Origin: Panonychus citri
Lineage: Eukaryota > Arthropoda > Arachnida > Trombidiformes > Tetranychidae
Reading direction: 5' to 3'
Length of the DNA: 64,000 bases
Assembly: GCF_014898815.1 (NCBI RefSeq)
Contig: NW_026515541.1
Location: 620,001-684,000, forward strand
The notes beneath the pieces are model-generated. The model had not been told where the DNA came from, ran no database searches, and was given only the letters and a program-made list of their open reading frames with translations. The position numbers and the translations under genes are program-made. Below, piece by piece: positions 1 through 11,836 of this stretch. Each line of letters starts with the position of its first letter. Position 1 is the stretch's first letter.

Positions 1-896
1 AGTTTCAACTTTAAGCTCTCGTCACACTTTCGTTGCAGTTTAGACGATATATGTAAAAGATAATAATTGAGCCAATCAGGTCGACATCGACCTTGTCGTC
101 TGTCCAAAACACTAAGATGGTCTCGAGTATATCGCATGGTAACATCTTGACATTCGTATTGAGAGGAGGCAATACAATAGATTAGCTTCTTGCCCCAGCC
201 CACTTCGTACATTAACGGAGTGTCGAATACATTTTCGCAACAATCAAAGTGTATCCATCGTTTCTGAGAGTCCAAGTAAATCTCATTCCAAACATGATCT
301 TGAAAATCGGTAACCAAACGAATGGTATAATTAAAGGTGACACATATCGCGGAGAAACAATTTCGCCATTCACCACATCGTCCTTTTCGAGTTTCTAACA
401 ATTTAATCGGGTGATTATATCGAGGGAAATTTTCTATTGCCTGGCATTTAGAGCAAGTATAAACTTCAACGTTACTCGCAAGCCAACTGGCCTCTTCTCC
501 ATCCGCAGGTCGACGACTAGATAATTTCATGGGAATTTCACACGATGTACAATAACCCGAATCGAACCAAGTAAAAAATTCTGTTTTAAACCATTCGAGA
601 AGAAGAAGGAAAAACACATCTCGACTTTCTAACGGTTTCTGATTATCGATCGTTTCGGAACAATTGGTATTCGCTGATTGCATAGATAACATTCGCTGTG
701 TACATTTGTTGGACAGTTCGGTGATTGGAACGACTTGTTTAATCTTCGCCACCAAGTCGGAATTTTTATAAAAATTGAACATCTTTTGATCAGATGAAAG
801 AGTGTGAACCATTAACAGCTCATGTTGATTACTCGGTTTGGTCTTACGATGTTTAGTAATCTCTTCGATAATGTTTACATTATAAAATGAAGACAT
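1..896 (-). CDS. NGLY1: Peptide:N-glycanase (NGLY1/PNG1-type), 5' part; runs off the left edge
   Basis: The reverse strand is open from ATG at 896-894 to the window edge (298 codons, no intron, no stop). A transglutaminase-like PNGase core is readable. A zinc site is formed by C116/C119 (CTSC) and C148/C151 (CSKC). The catalytic triad is C174 in RCGEW, H201 in DHVW and D218 in HFDCCE. The family string YEVGWGKKL follows at about 230. This cytosolic enzyme removes N-glycans from misfolded glycoproteins exported from the ER (ERAD). No N-terminal PUB domain is seen, as in other arthropod or yeast-like forms. The C-terminal PAW region, if present, lies outside the window. All three catalytic residues are intact, so the gene looks functional. 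Confidence 0.93.
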   Translation of the reverse strand, partial: MSSFYNVNIIEEITKHRKTKPSNQHELLMVHTLSSDQKMFNFYKNSDLVAKIKQVVPITELSNKCTQRMLSMQSANTNCSETIDNQKPLESRDVFFLLLLEWFKTEFFTWFDSGYCTSCEIPMKLSSRRPADGEEASWLASNVEVYTCSKCQAIENFPRYNHPIKLLETRKGRCGEWRNCFSAICVTFNYTIRLVTDFQDHVWNEIYLDSQKRWIHFDCCENVFDTPLMYEVGWGKKLIYCIASSQYECQDVTMRYTRDHLSVLDRRQGRCRPDWLNYYLLHISSKLQRKCDESLKLK

Positions 897-2598
897 AATT
901 ATCCAATATAAACCCAAATGAAAGTGATTAAAGATCAGATAATCAAAGATAAATAATTACAAAAGAGAATAAAAAAAATCCAATTGATTGACAATCAACA
1001 ACAATGAATTTGCAAATAATTGAAACGAGGCAAAAGTGTTAAACTTTGACTTTGAATAGGAGTCAAAAAGAAATGAGAATCACATTAAATTGTCTATAAA
1101 TTTAAACGGAAATGAAAACAATTAGAATTCTATTAAATAATCTAATTTAATTGTTACATTTTGAGGAAATGGATTCAAAACAAAAGTGATTAACAGATGA
1201 TTCTGAAAATTTCGATACATCGATTGTTGAGTTCGATTAAAAAAGAACCAAAATTTTGAAAGTTTGATTTTGACCTTTTCCGTGAAGAATACGATTTAAT
1301 TGTTACGATTTTCGGGAGATAATTAACTCGATGGTTCGATGAATGAAATGTACGTAAGAACAAATTTCGTTGGTACTTGAAGAGAAAAGGACATTGTCGC
1401 TATTAATAGTTCGGATCCAAAGTGATCTGAGGTTAGGTAAATCGAACTTGTTAGAACTCGAAATGAACATTTTAACAAAAAAAGTCGTGGAAACTTTGAG
1501 AATGAGAATTTTTAATTGTTGGAAGTTAATTGAGTTATTAGAGTTTGGCAATTGTTGTTGGAAACTTCAATCAGTTGGATGTTAAGTTAATCATGTAATC
1601 AAGAAAATTGATTGTTAGCTTAATTGTTTTGGGATTGATAGTTGAGAAAGTTATATCTCAGTTAATCATAGCTGACAATCAATATTAAGTATATCTGATT
1701 GTGATCACTTACATTAGACTGATCGTATTACAGATTAGCTGATGAGAAAAATTTTTCGATAACTTTAATTCTTGGCAATTAACTTGATCTCTTTGGATTA
1801 AGACAAAGAGAGACTTTTGTTCAAGTTTAATTATTACATAATAATCAGCAGAAAGAACAACAATTTAGATGTTAATCAACTTGGTTGATTAACATTCCAA
1901 GGACGAGGAAACACCATTATCATTGTAAATTCAATATTACACTTGAATTAAATCAGATAATCTTAACGGAAGAACCAAATTAAATTGTGAATGTTAATCA
2001 TCTTGAGACGAAAATAAATTGCTGGGTAAACATAACGAGAGAGCCTATGGTTTCCTATGGACCTTTTTTCCTTCTCCTTTGGTTAATTACGAAAATTTTT
2101 TTTCTCTAAATCTAAATTTAGACAATTTAAATTATCCTCAACAATCAGTGATTCTTGTCTCTGTGATTTTCACATGGAAACTCAATTTCAATGGAGATTT
2201 TTGTCCTTCTCCAATTGTTATCGTTTCGACAACGAATGAATATGAAATAACCTCAAGGTATCAGAATGCGAATCTTTGATTGGGAAGAGAAAATCATTTT
2301 CCAAGTCGAATTTTTCTCGAGTCTGATTGATAGATTTTGCCTTGTTCGAGGGAGAAAAAGAGAGTGGGTGTGGGTCTAAGAGGGAGGTAAATTGAGCTGA
2401 TTGAGAGAGAGAGGGAGAGGAACCACTTTTAGAAAATTTTACTATCTATTGGTAGAGAGAATTTCGTCTTTACCTAAACTTATATGGTTCGAGTTCTGAA
2501 AAATCACTCGATCAACACGCCTCTTGGAAATTGAAAATAAACCTCAATGGTGGTGGCGAGTCTTTCGATTGCACCGATCAGCCTAAAGAAAGGAAAAT

Positions 2599-2632
<34 letters not shown>

Positions 2633-3076
2633 GGAGAGGATGATAGGTAAGAAGAAGATGAATATGATGAGAGATTATAGTAGTAGGAGGAGAGAGAAAA
2701 TTGTTCATCTTCTTTCGAAAAAAATCTCTGATGTAATAATCTCTTATTCTGTATGTGATCTTATTTCCTCTTTTTTCCTTCTTTTTTAGCGCCTGTACAT
2801 TTTCACTATTAGTACTTTCCTCAACCAATGGTGTCAAAGTGAATTCGATTTTTTTTTGGCTAAAGTATCAGAAAAAAGTGAGAAATAACTTGTTGCCTTC
2901 ATTCAACGTACTCACCTTGTTAATACTCTTTCCAAGTATTTGATTCCCTGTGTAAGTTTCCACTTGTTTCGGATACAATTAGTTGATTGCAATAGTGAAT
3001 TAGTTAAGTAATTGTTTCTCTCTCTTTTTTTGTAGTTAAGTTAATTGACCAGAAAAGTAATCAATCAGGAATCAAA
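897..3076. other. Divergent intergenic region between PNGase and tropomyosin
   Basis: AT-rich DNA with no convincing coding region. It should hold the divergent promoters of the PNGase gene (minus) and the tropomyosin gene (plus). A pyrimidine-rich acceptor ending in AG at 3034-3035, just before the tropomyosin ATG, suggests a 5'UTR intron. A possible donor (GTAAG) lies at about 2952. Purine-rich GA tracts occur at 2402-2425 and 2597-2640. The short ORFs here show no recognisable protein. Confidence 0.6.
2597..2640. repeat. GA microsatellite
   Basis: Near-perfect (AG)n run with one or two interruptions, in the putative tropomyosin 5' flank. Confidence 0.9.
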
Positions 3077-4729
3077 ATGGACGCTATCAAGAAAAAGATG
3101 CAGGCTCTCAAAATCGAGAAGGACAATGCTATGGATCGAGCTGAGGCCGCTGATAATCAACTTCGAGATGCTAATCTACGAGTTGATAAGGTAAGATTAT
3201 CGATAATCATGTTAATCGTTGGATTAAATCAATTGTGTGGATTCTGTGAAAATGTGATTGAAAAGACAAACAAATCAATATGGATTGTTGATCGACAATT
3301 TTGTGTCTTTTTTGTTAATTGTGCAATCGATTGGGATTTATTTTGATTCTTTTCAATTCTCAACCCTTTCAGGCCAATGAGGAAGTGATGAATTTGCAAA
3401 AGAAATTGGAACAAATTGAAAATGAATTAACTGAATCACAACAAGAATTGGAAAGAGTTAATGAACAATTGGACGAGAAGGAAAAAGCCTTTGCTAATGT
3501 AAGTCTAATTTTCGAGAACAATTTAAACTCAATCCCAATAAGAAGAAGTGATTTATGGATCAACAATTAGATAATCCGATTATAATCATTATCCAAAGTG
3601 ATTACTAGCTGAGTGTTGATACACCAAATGAGTGGTTTGGTTTAATTAAATCAACAACTTGAACCAAGTCTAAATATTTTCGTATCAATTAATCAACAGT
3701 GTTTAGGGTTAATCATGATTAGAATATTTTAATGAACAATTAATCTTAATTGTAACAGGCTGAAGCTGAGATGAATGCTTTGAACAAGAAGGTGCAACAA
3801 TTAGTTGAAGATTTGGAGCGATCAGAGGAGAAGACAAAAGTGGCCATAGTTAAGATGGAACAGGCTTCAGCCGCTGCCGACGAAAGTGAAAGGTAAGAAA
3901 AGGTAAACGAAGATGAGGCGAAACGAAAATTGATTGACACGAGATTTGAATGGATTGAGATTTTTCAACAATTCGAATGAAATTTCATACAAAAAATTTT
4001 ATTGTTTTAAATTCTGATTGGTTATTTAGTATTTGAGTTAATTTTTCTGTGTCTTAATTGCAGGTCGCTCGTAAATTAGCTCAAGTTGAAGATGATTTGG
4101 AAAGAGCTGAGGAAAATTCAAACTGAGAAAAAGTAGATCAGTGAAAATCTGAATTGTTCAAATGAGAAATGATTGAGTAATCAGTTTCTTTATTATTGTC
4201 CTTTATTTTTCAGATTTTTAGAAAATATTAGAACTTAGAAGTTAAAGTGGGAACAATGTTAAGTCATTGGAAGTTAGTGAAGAAAAGGTTAGTTGATTTA
4301 CTGGTAATTGTTTGGAATCAAATTAATTCGGTTGTTTATTGTGAACTAAGGCCATGCAACGGGAAGATGCTTTCGAACAGCAAATCAGGATAATCAGCGC
4401 TCAACTCAAAGAGGTAATTTCGCTGTAATGATTAATTGATTGTGGTTCTAATTCTTATTCATTTCAATTGAATAACTAGGCTGAAGCTCGAGCTGAGTTT
4501 GCTGAACGAACTGTCATGAAATTACAAAAGGACGTCGATAGGCTTGAAGGTTTGTTTAATTGTTACGAATTGATTGTTAATTTTTTTTCTTCATTCAGTC
4601 TCGAAATTAACTGATTGTTTCAATTTTTCTTCCTTTGGCTGTTTAGATGAATGGGCTCATGAGAAAGAGAAATACAAAGCAATCAGTGATGAAATGGATC
4701 AAACTTTTGCTGAATTAACTGGTTACTAA
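3077..4729 (+). pseudogene. Tropomyosin gene, copy 1: exon 4 missing and middle exons frameshifted
   Basis: Tropomyosin is the coiled-coil actin-filament protein of muscle. Exons seen: 3077-3190 (38 aa, MDAIKKKMQALKIEKDNAMD start), 3373-3498 (42 aa), 3759-3892 (ends ASAAADESE plus 2 nt), 4064-about 4126 (VARKLAQVEDDLERAEE, then a shifted stop), about 4214-4287 (degraded ELRVVG region), 4351-4413 (AMQREDAFEQQIRIISAQLK), 4480-4549 (AEARAEFAERTVMKLQKD) and 4647-4729 (ends FAELTGY stop). The exon that should encode RKMLEHRSATD... is absent, although it survives at 7134-7251 in copy 2. Exon 3 ends in phase 2 and cannot join exon 5 in frame. Splice sites and the first 124 codons look excellent, so either this copy died recently or the assembly is wrong. 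A working tropomyosin is presumably elsewhere. Confidence 0.85.
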
Positions 4730-5395
4730 AAGTCAATGGAAAAGCTTAATTGTTGGTATTCATAATTGAAGGAATCAGCACAATTTAACTAAACATCACT
4801 TGATATCAAAACAATTTACTATTATGACTGCTCTATATCTCTCTATGTTCATCTTAATTGTGATTAATTGACTGAATTTTTCTTAAATAATGTTCATCAA
4901 TGAGACAAGAGCCAAAATTCAATTGCAATTATATTCAAGGTAATTTAAAAGTCTTGAAAATATCATCTCGAGTTGTGGTCACTATCTGGGTGACCACAAC
5001 TCAATCAACTGTGCAATTAAAGTAAATAAACCCAATAACACTATCGAAATTCAATTGTTACATTTAAACGCGAACAATTAAATCCGATTAAGATTTCGAC
5101 GAAAAGTTGATCAGCTCAACTCAAGTTCTAGTTACGACTATATTTTTTTTCGTTTATCTGATTATCTCAATCGATAAACATTCAGATCATTAAAATAATT
5201 CAATAACTAATCATGAATAATTAACCATAGATTCAAAAAGAATTGAGTTATAATTACTCACAGTCCGTTATGAAATATGATATTTTTATTAGTGTATTAA
5301 AATTGAAATAAACATTTGCATCTAAACAACAATTTACTGATTTGTTATTAACAAGCTTCCAAAGTCTCGATTAGTTTGATTGATTGATTTTTAAA
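4730..5395. other. Tropomyosin 3' flank and upstream region of serine protease 1
   Basis: No gene. The segment (former tropomyosin 3'UTR and following DNA, with an imperfect inverted repeat around 4970-5000 built on GAGTTGTGGTCAC / GTGACCACAACTC) recurs almost unchanged before each later protease: 7385-7860, 11835-12516 and 14335-15029. It is the linker of the tandem unit. Confidence 0.75.
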
Positions 5396-6263
5396 ATGAA
5401 GTTTATGTTGATTGTGACGATTGGATTGTCGATGATTTGTCAATGTTTTTCTATGGATGGTTTCCAATTGAATAAAACGAGACAAACAACAATCACCAAT
5501 AGTCTTAGAATTGTTAATGGCGATGTCGTTCCGGCCGACAGTACTGATTTTTATTACATGGTTACATTGCATAGCCTAAACGAAGACGGCAGTTTTTTTG
5601 TTTTTTGTGGCGGTGCGATTCTGGGACCGGACGTCGTTCTAACGGCTCGTCATTGTTTGAAAGGGTGAGTAATCCTATCGAGTTTGAGTTTTTCTCTCTT
5701 ATAATTTTGTCTTAAATCGTATCAGGGAGGATCTAAGTAAGGTTTTCATTCGTCCTAATTACGACAATACTATTAACGATTTACCGTTAGAGCTTTATTA
5801 TGGAATCCTGGATATACGCACTTATAATGAAGAATCAGGTATTCATGAGATTGGTCTTGTATATTTGGATAAACTGATAGAGTTTAATGATCGTATTGGA
5901 CCAATTTCCCTGCCTTCAGAGGAGATCAGGGATGGAACCAGTGTAAATGTTTTGGGTTTTGGTCAAATAAGGTTTGATGGACCTGGTTCGACACAACTTC
6001 GAAGTGCTCATCTCATCAAACAGCCTGACTTAGACTGCTATCACTTTTGGTCCACGGATTTTGATGCTAATTTTCAATTTTGTACTACTGGTCCGATGGG
6101 TGAAAATACGTGCATGGGAGATTCTGGTGGACCTTTGGTTCTAATGGAAGGTGATAAAGATGTTATTGCGGGTGTTGTCGTAGCCGGAGGTAAATGTGGA
6201 TCAGAATATAGCATTCATATGAAGGTTTTCGCTTATATTGATTGGATTCAAAGTCTTTTATAG
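5396..6263 (+). CDS. Secreted trypsin-fold serine protease 1 (Asp102 to Glu, Asn189)
   Basis: Two exons, 5396-5664 and 5726-6263, joined in phase 2 at GG|G, give 268 aa. The start MKFMLIVTIGLSMICQCFS is a good signal peptide; the TTG-led extension upstream is not used. The activation site is R38|IVNG. His57 is H86 (TARHC) and Ser195 is S223 (GDSGGP). The Asp102 position reads HEIGLVYL, so Glu131 replaces the catalytic Asp. The S1 pocket position 189 is Asn217, not Asp, so trypsin specificity is not expected. Disulfide C71-C87 is retained. It is the founder-position copy of the array, next to the most complete tropomyosin. Extracellular or digestive role is inferred; activity is doubtful because of Glu at 102. 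Confidence 0.88.
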
Positions 6264-6480
6264 TCGAAATCTCGATTGTACTAAGAATCAACTTGCAAAT
6301 TATTCTTAATCATTTGCATGTAACTCAATTCTAATTATGTTAATGATACTAATTCACAATCAATCAAACTAATCATTAAACTTCTAACCATATTGTTAAC
6401 TTTATCTTAACTATAACAACTTATGTTTCCATATCAACAACACCATCTTGATTGTAATTGTTATAAATTTTAATAAAGTA
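6264..6480 (+). other. 3' flank of serine protease 1
   Basis: Non-coding; an AATAAAG poly(A)-signal-like motif lies at about 6472. The same 3' flank follows proteases 2-5. Confidence 0.5.
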
Positions 6481-6822
6481 TTAAATGTATTGGGTTAACA
6501 GCTTTAGCATAGCAGAATTGATACTATCAGCATTTACCTGATCAGCAGCAATTAATTTGGTCTTCAGATCTAAATAAAAATTGTCATTCAGCTTAATTGG
6601 GAGAGGCAACAGCTTGATGGTTGTTGGTCCAACTGGAGTACCAGGAGTTTGGGTGATTTGGTAATTGGAATCACATTTGAGATTTAATTTCCAAATCAAA
6701 TCCAATCCCAACAGCAGATCAACACAAAGTAAATTTGTGACATAAGCAAATATGGAATGGGAAATCGATCCAATAGTTAAATTGAGTTTTGCGAGACTTG
6801 AAATTTCCCCTTCGCCAGTCAT
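6481..6822 (-). pseudogene. Retroviral-type aspartic protease fragment (Ty3/gypsy-like)
   Basis: A 113-codon minus-strand frame contains LAKLNLTIGSISHSIFAYV followed by LLCVDLLLGLDLIWKLNLKC. The hydrophobic strand plus LLGLD-[FIL] is the C-terminal half of gypsy-type retroelement aspartic proteases. The DTGA active-site half is missing and no reverse transcriptase is nearby, so this is a stranded fragment. It is carried in the tandem array, because a shorter copy lies at 9959-10145 after protease 2. Family call is from pattern only. Confidence 0.55.
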
Positions 6823-6834
6823 TGTTGAAAAACT

Positions 6835-7385
6835 TGAACCAAGTCTAAATATTTTCGTATCAGTTAATCAACAGTGTTTAGGGTTAATCATGATTAGAAT
6901 ATTTTAATGAACAATTTATCTTAATTGTCACAGGCTGAAGCTGAAATGAATGCTTTGAACAAGAAGGTGCAACAATTAGTTGAAGATTTGGAGCGATCAG
7001 AAGACAAAAGTGGCCATAGTTAAAATGGAACAGGCCTCAGCCGCTGCCGACTAAAGTGAAAGGTAAGAAAAGGTAAACGAAAGATAGATTGATCCATCTA
7101 AATGCGAAAATTTTCTTGATTGTGACAATTTAGAATAAGAAAAATGTTGGAGCATCGAAGTGCAACTGACAATGATCGAATGAGACAATTGGAGGCTCAA
7201 CTCAAGGAGGCCAGAAACGCGGCCGAAGACGCTGATCGTAAATACGATGAGGTACTTTTCTCTCTCTTTGACTACTATGTATTCATATGTCATGAAATTA
7301 CAAAAGGACGTCGATAGGCATAAATATAAAGCAATCAGTGATGAAATGGATCAAACTTTTGCTGAATTAACTGGTTACTAAAAGT
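6835..7385 (+). pseudogene. Tropomyosin remnant, copy 2 (holds the exon missing from copy 1)
   Basis: Exon 3 (about 6934-7061) is repeated with a 5-nt loss in the GATCAGAGGAGAAG stretch and a GAA to TAA nonsense change near its end. Exon 4 is intact at 7134-7251: it reads IRKMLEHRSATDNDRM and QLKEARNAAEDADRKYDE, in phase with exon 3. The penultimate and last exons are then fused and shortened (7285-7381, ending AELTGY stop). Dead copy, but it preserves exon 4 of the family. Confidence 0.87.
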
Positions 7386-7861
7386 CAATGGAAAAGCTTA
7401 ATTGTTGGTATTCATAATTGAAGGAATCAGCACAATTTAACTAAACATCACTTGATATCAAAACAATTTACTATTATGACTGCTCTATATCTCTCTATGT
7501 TCATCTTAATTGTGATTAATTGACTGAATTTTTCATAAATAATGTTCATCAATGAGACAAGAGCCAAAATCAAATTGCAATTATATTCAAGGTAATTTAT
7601 TAATAAAAGTCTTGAAAATATCATCTCGAGTTGTGGTCACTATCTGGATGACCACAACTCAATCAACTGTGCAATTAAAGTAAATAAACCCAATAACACT
7701 ATCGAAATTCAATTGTTACATTTAAACGCGAACAATTAAATCCGATTAAGATTTCACCGAAAAGTTGATCAGCTCAACTACAGTTCTAGTTACAACAAAA
7801 TTTTTTTTCGTTCATCTGATTATCTCAATCGACAAACATTCAGATCATTAAAACATTAATA

Positions 7862-8335
7862 CAGTCACACCTCTCTAATCGCCCCCTCTATTATGTCACA
7901 AATTCTTTAATTTCACAATTTAATTTTTCCCCGATTAAGGAGATAGAGAATATAGTTATAATATGTCACACTCTCCAATCTCACAATCACACTATTTCAG
8001 GGCAATTTGTGAGATTCACCATGGTAATTGTGTTTTTGTCCAATGAAAATGAGCTAATTTGGCTTAAATTTTGGAATCAGCCAGTAAATTGCATCATTTT
8101 TTTGAGAGATCCCAAAGATTATTATTACAGAAAGAGAAAAAGTTACTCAACAAGAGATAATGAAGAGGGTTAAGGATCAATTCGGTGTTGTAAATAAGAT
8201 TCCAAGAAGTAAATGCAAAAAACATTGATTTTCACCTCTATAATTAAGAATTAATAGATTTCCATAAAGTCACAATTTCCCAAATTTCACAAGTTTTTTG
8301 GGTCCGGTGGGGGTGAAATTAGAGAGGTGTGACTG
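7862..8335. mobile_element. TA-flanked MITE, 474 bp, TIR CAGTCACACCTCTCTAAT
   Basis: The two ends are 18-bp perfect inverted repeats (CAGTCACACCTCTCTAAT and its complement) flanked by TA on both sides (7860-7861, 8336-8337), as for Tc1/mariner-type non-autonomous elements. No transposase. It lies in the linker before protease 2; the corresponding linkers before proteases 3-5 lack it, which gives paralogous empty sites. Confidence 0.88.
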
Positions 8336-8402
8336 TATTAATAATTCAATAACTAATCATGAATAATTAACAATGAATTCAAAAGGATTGAATTATATTT
8401 GT

Positions 8403-8740
8403 GAGATTGAATTGGTTTGTACTTAATGTGGTTAAACACTGGAAGGTTCACAATTAGAAATGTTTAAAAGTTTAATGATTGAAAGGACAAAGGCGTTGTT
8501 AGGTTACATGTAAGATCAATGCTCATCTCATATCATCTCATATCTTGTTGGTGTGTTCACCAACTCAGTATATACTTAGGTGTCAAGGTGGAAAGGTTAC
8601 TTCACCTTGACTATGATTAAGAAATCAAACAAAGGAGGAAGCAAGGAGTTGATTCCCTCAGGGAATTTCCCTGCACTGTTGGTTAGTTGGTTAGTTGGTT
8701 ACGTTACTGCTCGGGTAGACTCTCACAATATTGACTCAAA
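8403..8740. other. Unique insert in protease 2 upstream region, nature unknown
   Basis: The linker homology to other units is broken here by about 340 bp found only in this unit. It contains GTTA-type short direct repeats (8679-8702) and a 69-codon frame with no recognisable protein. I see no inverted ends. Confidence 0.4.
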
Positions 8741-8873
8741 ACCCGTTATGAAATATGATATTTTTATTAGTCGATTAAAATTGAAATAAACATTTGCATC
8801 TAAACAACAATTTACTGATTTGTTATTAACAAGCTTCCAAAGTCTCGATTAGTTTGATTGATTGATCTTTAAA

Positions 8874-9742
8874 ATGAAGTTTATGTTGATTGTGACGATT
8901 GGATTGTCGATGATTTGTCAATGTTTTTCTATGGATGGTTTTCAATTGAATCAAACGAGACCGACAACAATCAACAAGAGTCTTACTATTGTTAATGGCG
9001 ATGTCGTTCCCACCGACAGTGCTGATTTTTATTACATGGTTACATTGCATAGCCTAAACGAAGACGGCAGTTTATTTTTTTATTGTGGTGGTGCGATTCT
9101 GGGACCGGACGTCGTTATAACGGCTTATCATTGTTTAGAAGGGTGAGTAATCCTATCGAGTTTGAGTTTTTTCTCTCTTATAATTTTGTCTTAAATCGTA
9201 TCAGGGAGGATCTAAGTAAGGTTTTCATTCGTCCTAATTACGACAATACTATTAACGATATACCGTTTGAGCTTTATTATGGAATCCTGGATATTAGAAT
9301 TTATGAAAAATCAGATATTCATGATATTTGTCTTGTATATTTGGATAAACTGATAGAGTTTAGTGATCGTATTGGATCAATTTCCTTGCCTTCAGAGGAG
9401 ATCGAGGATGGTGCCAGTGTGGATGTTTTGGGTTTTGGTTTTTTGTGGACTGATGGACCTATTTCGATGCAACTTCGAGTCGCTCGTCTCATCAAACAGC
9501 CTGACTTTATCTGCATTCAGACTTGGGGCACGAATAATTTCGATGATAATTATCAATTTTGTACTGATGGTCCGATGGGTGAAGATTCGTGTCAGGGAGA
9601 TTCTGGTGGACCTTTGGTTCTAATGGAAGGTGATAAAGATGTTATTGCGGGTATTACCGTTGCCGGAGGTAAATGTGGATCAGATTATGCCATTAATATG
9701 AAGATTTTCGCTTATGTTGATTGGATTCAAAGTCTTTTATAG
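8874..9742 (+). CDS. Secreted trypsin-like serine protease 2
   Basis: Exons 8874-9142 and 9205-9742 (phase 2 junction) give 268 aa. Signal peptide MKFMLIVTIGLSMICQCFS. Triad complete: His in TAYHC (H86), Asp in HDICLVYL (about 130), Ser in CQGDSGGP (about 223). Asp at position 189 (GEDSCQG) predicts trypsin-like cleavage after Lys or Arg. The pre-activation residue is Thr (SLT|IVNG), so it cannot be activated by trypsin at the usual bond. It is the most canonical active site in the array. Confidence 0.9.
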
Positions 9743-9958
9743 TCGAAATCTCGATTGTACTAAGAATCAACTTGCAAATTATTCTTAATCATTTGCATGT
9801 AACTCAATTCTAATTATGTTAATGATACTAATTCACAATCAATCAAACTAATCATTAAACTTTTAACCATGCTGTTAACTTGGTCTCGAAGATCACAACT
9901 TATGTTTTCGTATCAACACCATCTTGATTGTAATTGTTATAAATTTTGATAAAGTATT

Positions 9959-10145
9959 AAATGTATTGGGTTAACAGCTTTAGCATAGCAGAATTGATAC
10001 TATCAGCATTTACCTGATCAGCAGCAATTAATTTGGTCTTCAGATCTAAATAAAAATTGTCATTCAGCTTAATTGGGAGAGGCAACAGCTTGATGGTTGT
10101 TGGTCCAACTGGAGTACCAGGAGTTTGGGTGATTTGGTAATTGGA
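9959..10145 (-). pseudogene. Second copy of the gypsy-like protease fragment
   Basis: Repeats the C-terminal 60 codons of 6481-6822 almost base for base (starting TGTATTGGGTTAACAGC) and then breaks off into protease-linker sequence. Shows the fragment was duplicated with the array. Confidence 0.6.
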
Positions 10146-10428
10146 TTAAGATTTCACCGAAAAGTTGATCAGCTCAACTCAAGTTCTAGTTACAAGAAAA
10201 TTTTTTTTCGTTCATCTGATTATCTCAATCGACAAACATTCAGATCATGAAAATATTAATATCGTTAATTCAATAACTAATCATGAATAATTAAAAATGA
10301 ATTAACAATGAATTCAAAAGAATTGAATTATAATTACTCACAACCCGTTATGAAATATGATATTTTTATTAGTCGATTAAAATTGAAACTTCCAAAGTCT
10401 CGATTAGTTTGATTGATTGATCTTTAAA

Positions 10429-11296
10429 ATGAAGTTTATGTTGATTGTGACGATTGGATTGTCGATGATTTGTCAATGTTTTTCTATGGATGGTTTTCAA
10501 CTGAATCAAACGAGACCGACAACAATCACCAATAGTCTTAGAATTGTTAATGGCGATATAGTTCCCGCTGACAGTTCTGATTATTTTTTCCTCGTAACAT
10601 TAGCTCGTCTAGAAGAATACGGAAGTTTATTTTCATTTTGTGGTGGTGCGATTCTGAGACGAGACGTCGTTATAACGGCTTATCATTGTTTAGAAGGGTG
10701 AGTAATCCTATCGAGTTTGAGTTTTTCTCTCTTATAATTTTGTCTTTAATCGTATCAGGGAGGATCTAAGTAAGGTTTTCATTCGTCCTAATTACGACAA
10801 TACTATTAACGATATACCGTTAGAGCTTTATTATGGAATCTTGAAGGTTAGCTATCGTGAAGAAGCTTATATGAATGATATTTGTCTTGTATTTTTGGAT
10901 GCACCGATTGAGTTTAGTGATCGTGTTAATTCAATTTCCTTGCCTTCAGAAGAAATCATGGATGGAACCAGTGTATATGTTATGGGTTTTGGTCAATTAT
11001 GGTTTAATGGACCTATTTCGATGCAACTTCGAGTCGCTCGTCTCATCAAACAGCGTGATTTTCTCTGCTCTCAGACTTGGCCCATTTCTTTCCATGCTGA
11101 TCGTCAATTTTGTACTGCTGGTCCGATGGGTGAAGATTCGTGCCTGGGAGATTCTGGTGGACCTTTGATTTTAATGGAAGGTAATAAACTCGTTATTGGG
11201 GGTATTGTTGCATTCGGACCAGTGGTTTGTGGAACAGATTTTGGCGTTAATATGAAGGTTCTTGCTTATGTTGATTGGATTCAAAGTCTTTTATAG
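10429..11296 (+). CDS. Secreted trypsin-like serine protease 3
   Basis: Exons 10429-10697 and 10759-11296, 268 aa. Same signal peptide as copies 1 and 2. Activation site is R|IVNGDIVPAD. Triad: H86 in TAYHC, Asp in NDICLVFLD, Ser in CLGDSGGP; Asp at position 189. The 214-216 region reads AFG instead of the usual SWG. Start chosen at the ATG that opens the signal peptide. Probably an active extracellular trypsin-like enzyme. Confidence 0.9.
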
Positions 11297-11700
11297 TCGA
11301 AATCTCGATTGTAATAAGAATTAACTTGCAAATTATTCTTAATCAAATTAATATTTAATAATATAATATTATAATATAATATTAAAGGGGTATGTCAACC
11401 CTAAAACCGACCTCCGTCAAACACAAAATTAACAATTGTTTTAGTTAGAGCATTCAATAAAACCTCTCTAACCGTTTTTAAAAGTGCTAAAAAAATTCTG
11501 GTTAGGCCACAATTGGCGATCGAAGCTTTTTTGTTTTTCGATTATATCACGTAAACCAAACAGAATTTCGTCGTGATTTTTTGCACAGATTCAGTTCTTA
11601 TTATGATTTATCGACTGACAAAAGCTTTTGGATTAAATATTTTTCTATCTTAGGATATGGACTTAAGGTCATTTTTCTTTCGACAACCTCTCATTTCGTC
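11297..11700. other. AT-rich intergenic repeat DNA after protease 3
   Basis: Begins with a TAATATTATAATATAATATT-type AT palindrome (about 11350-11385; a related one follows protease 4 at about 13440). Then comes about 300 bp absent from neighbouring units. No coding signal recognised. Confidence 0.5.
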
Positions 11701-11836
11701 AGGCTGAAGCTCGAGCTGAGTTTGCTGAACGAACTGTCATGAAATTACAAAAGGACGTCGATAGGCTTGAAGGTTTGTTTAATTGTTACGAATTGATTGT
11801 TAATCACAAACTTTTGCTGAATTAACTGGTTACTAA
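11701..11836 (+). pseudogene. Tropomyosin remnant, copy 3 (penultimate exon fused to last-exon tail)
   Basis: 11703-11772 repeats the AEARAEFAERTVMKLQKD exon exactly. It is followed by a deletion joining intron sequence GATTGTTAATCAC to the end of the last exon (TTTGCTGAATTAACTGG, stop). The same deletion junction occurs in copy 4. Confidence 0.85.

Noticed and set aside
5348..5572. Minus-strand 74-codon frame over the protease signal peptide (also 8826-9050)
   Set aside because: Antisense shadow of the protease exon 1; appears in copies for the same reason.
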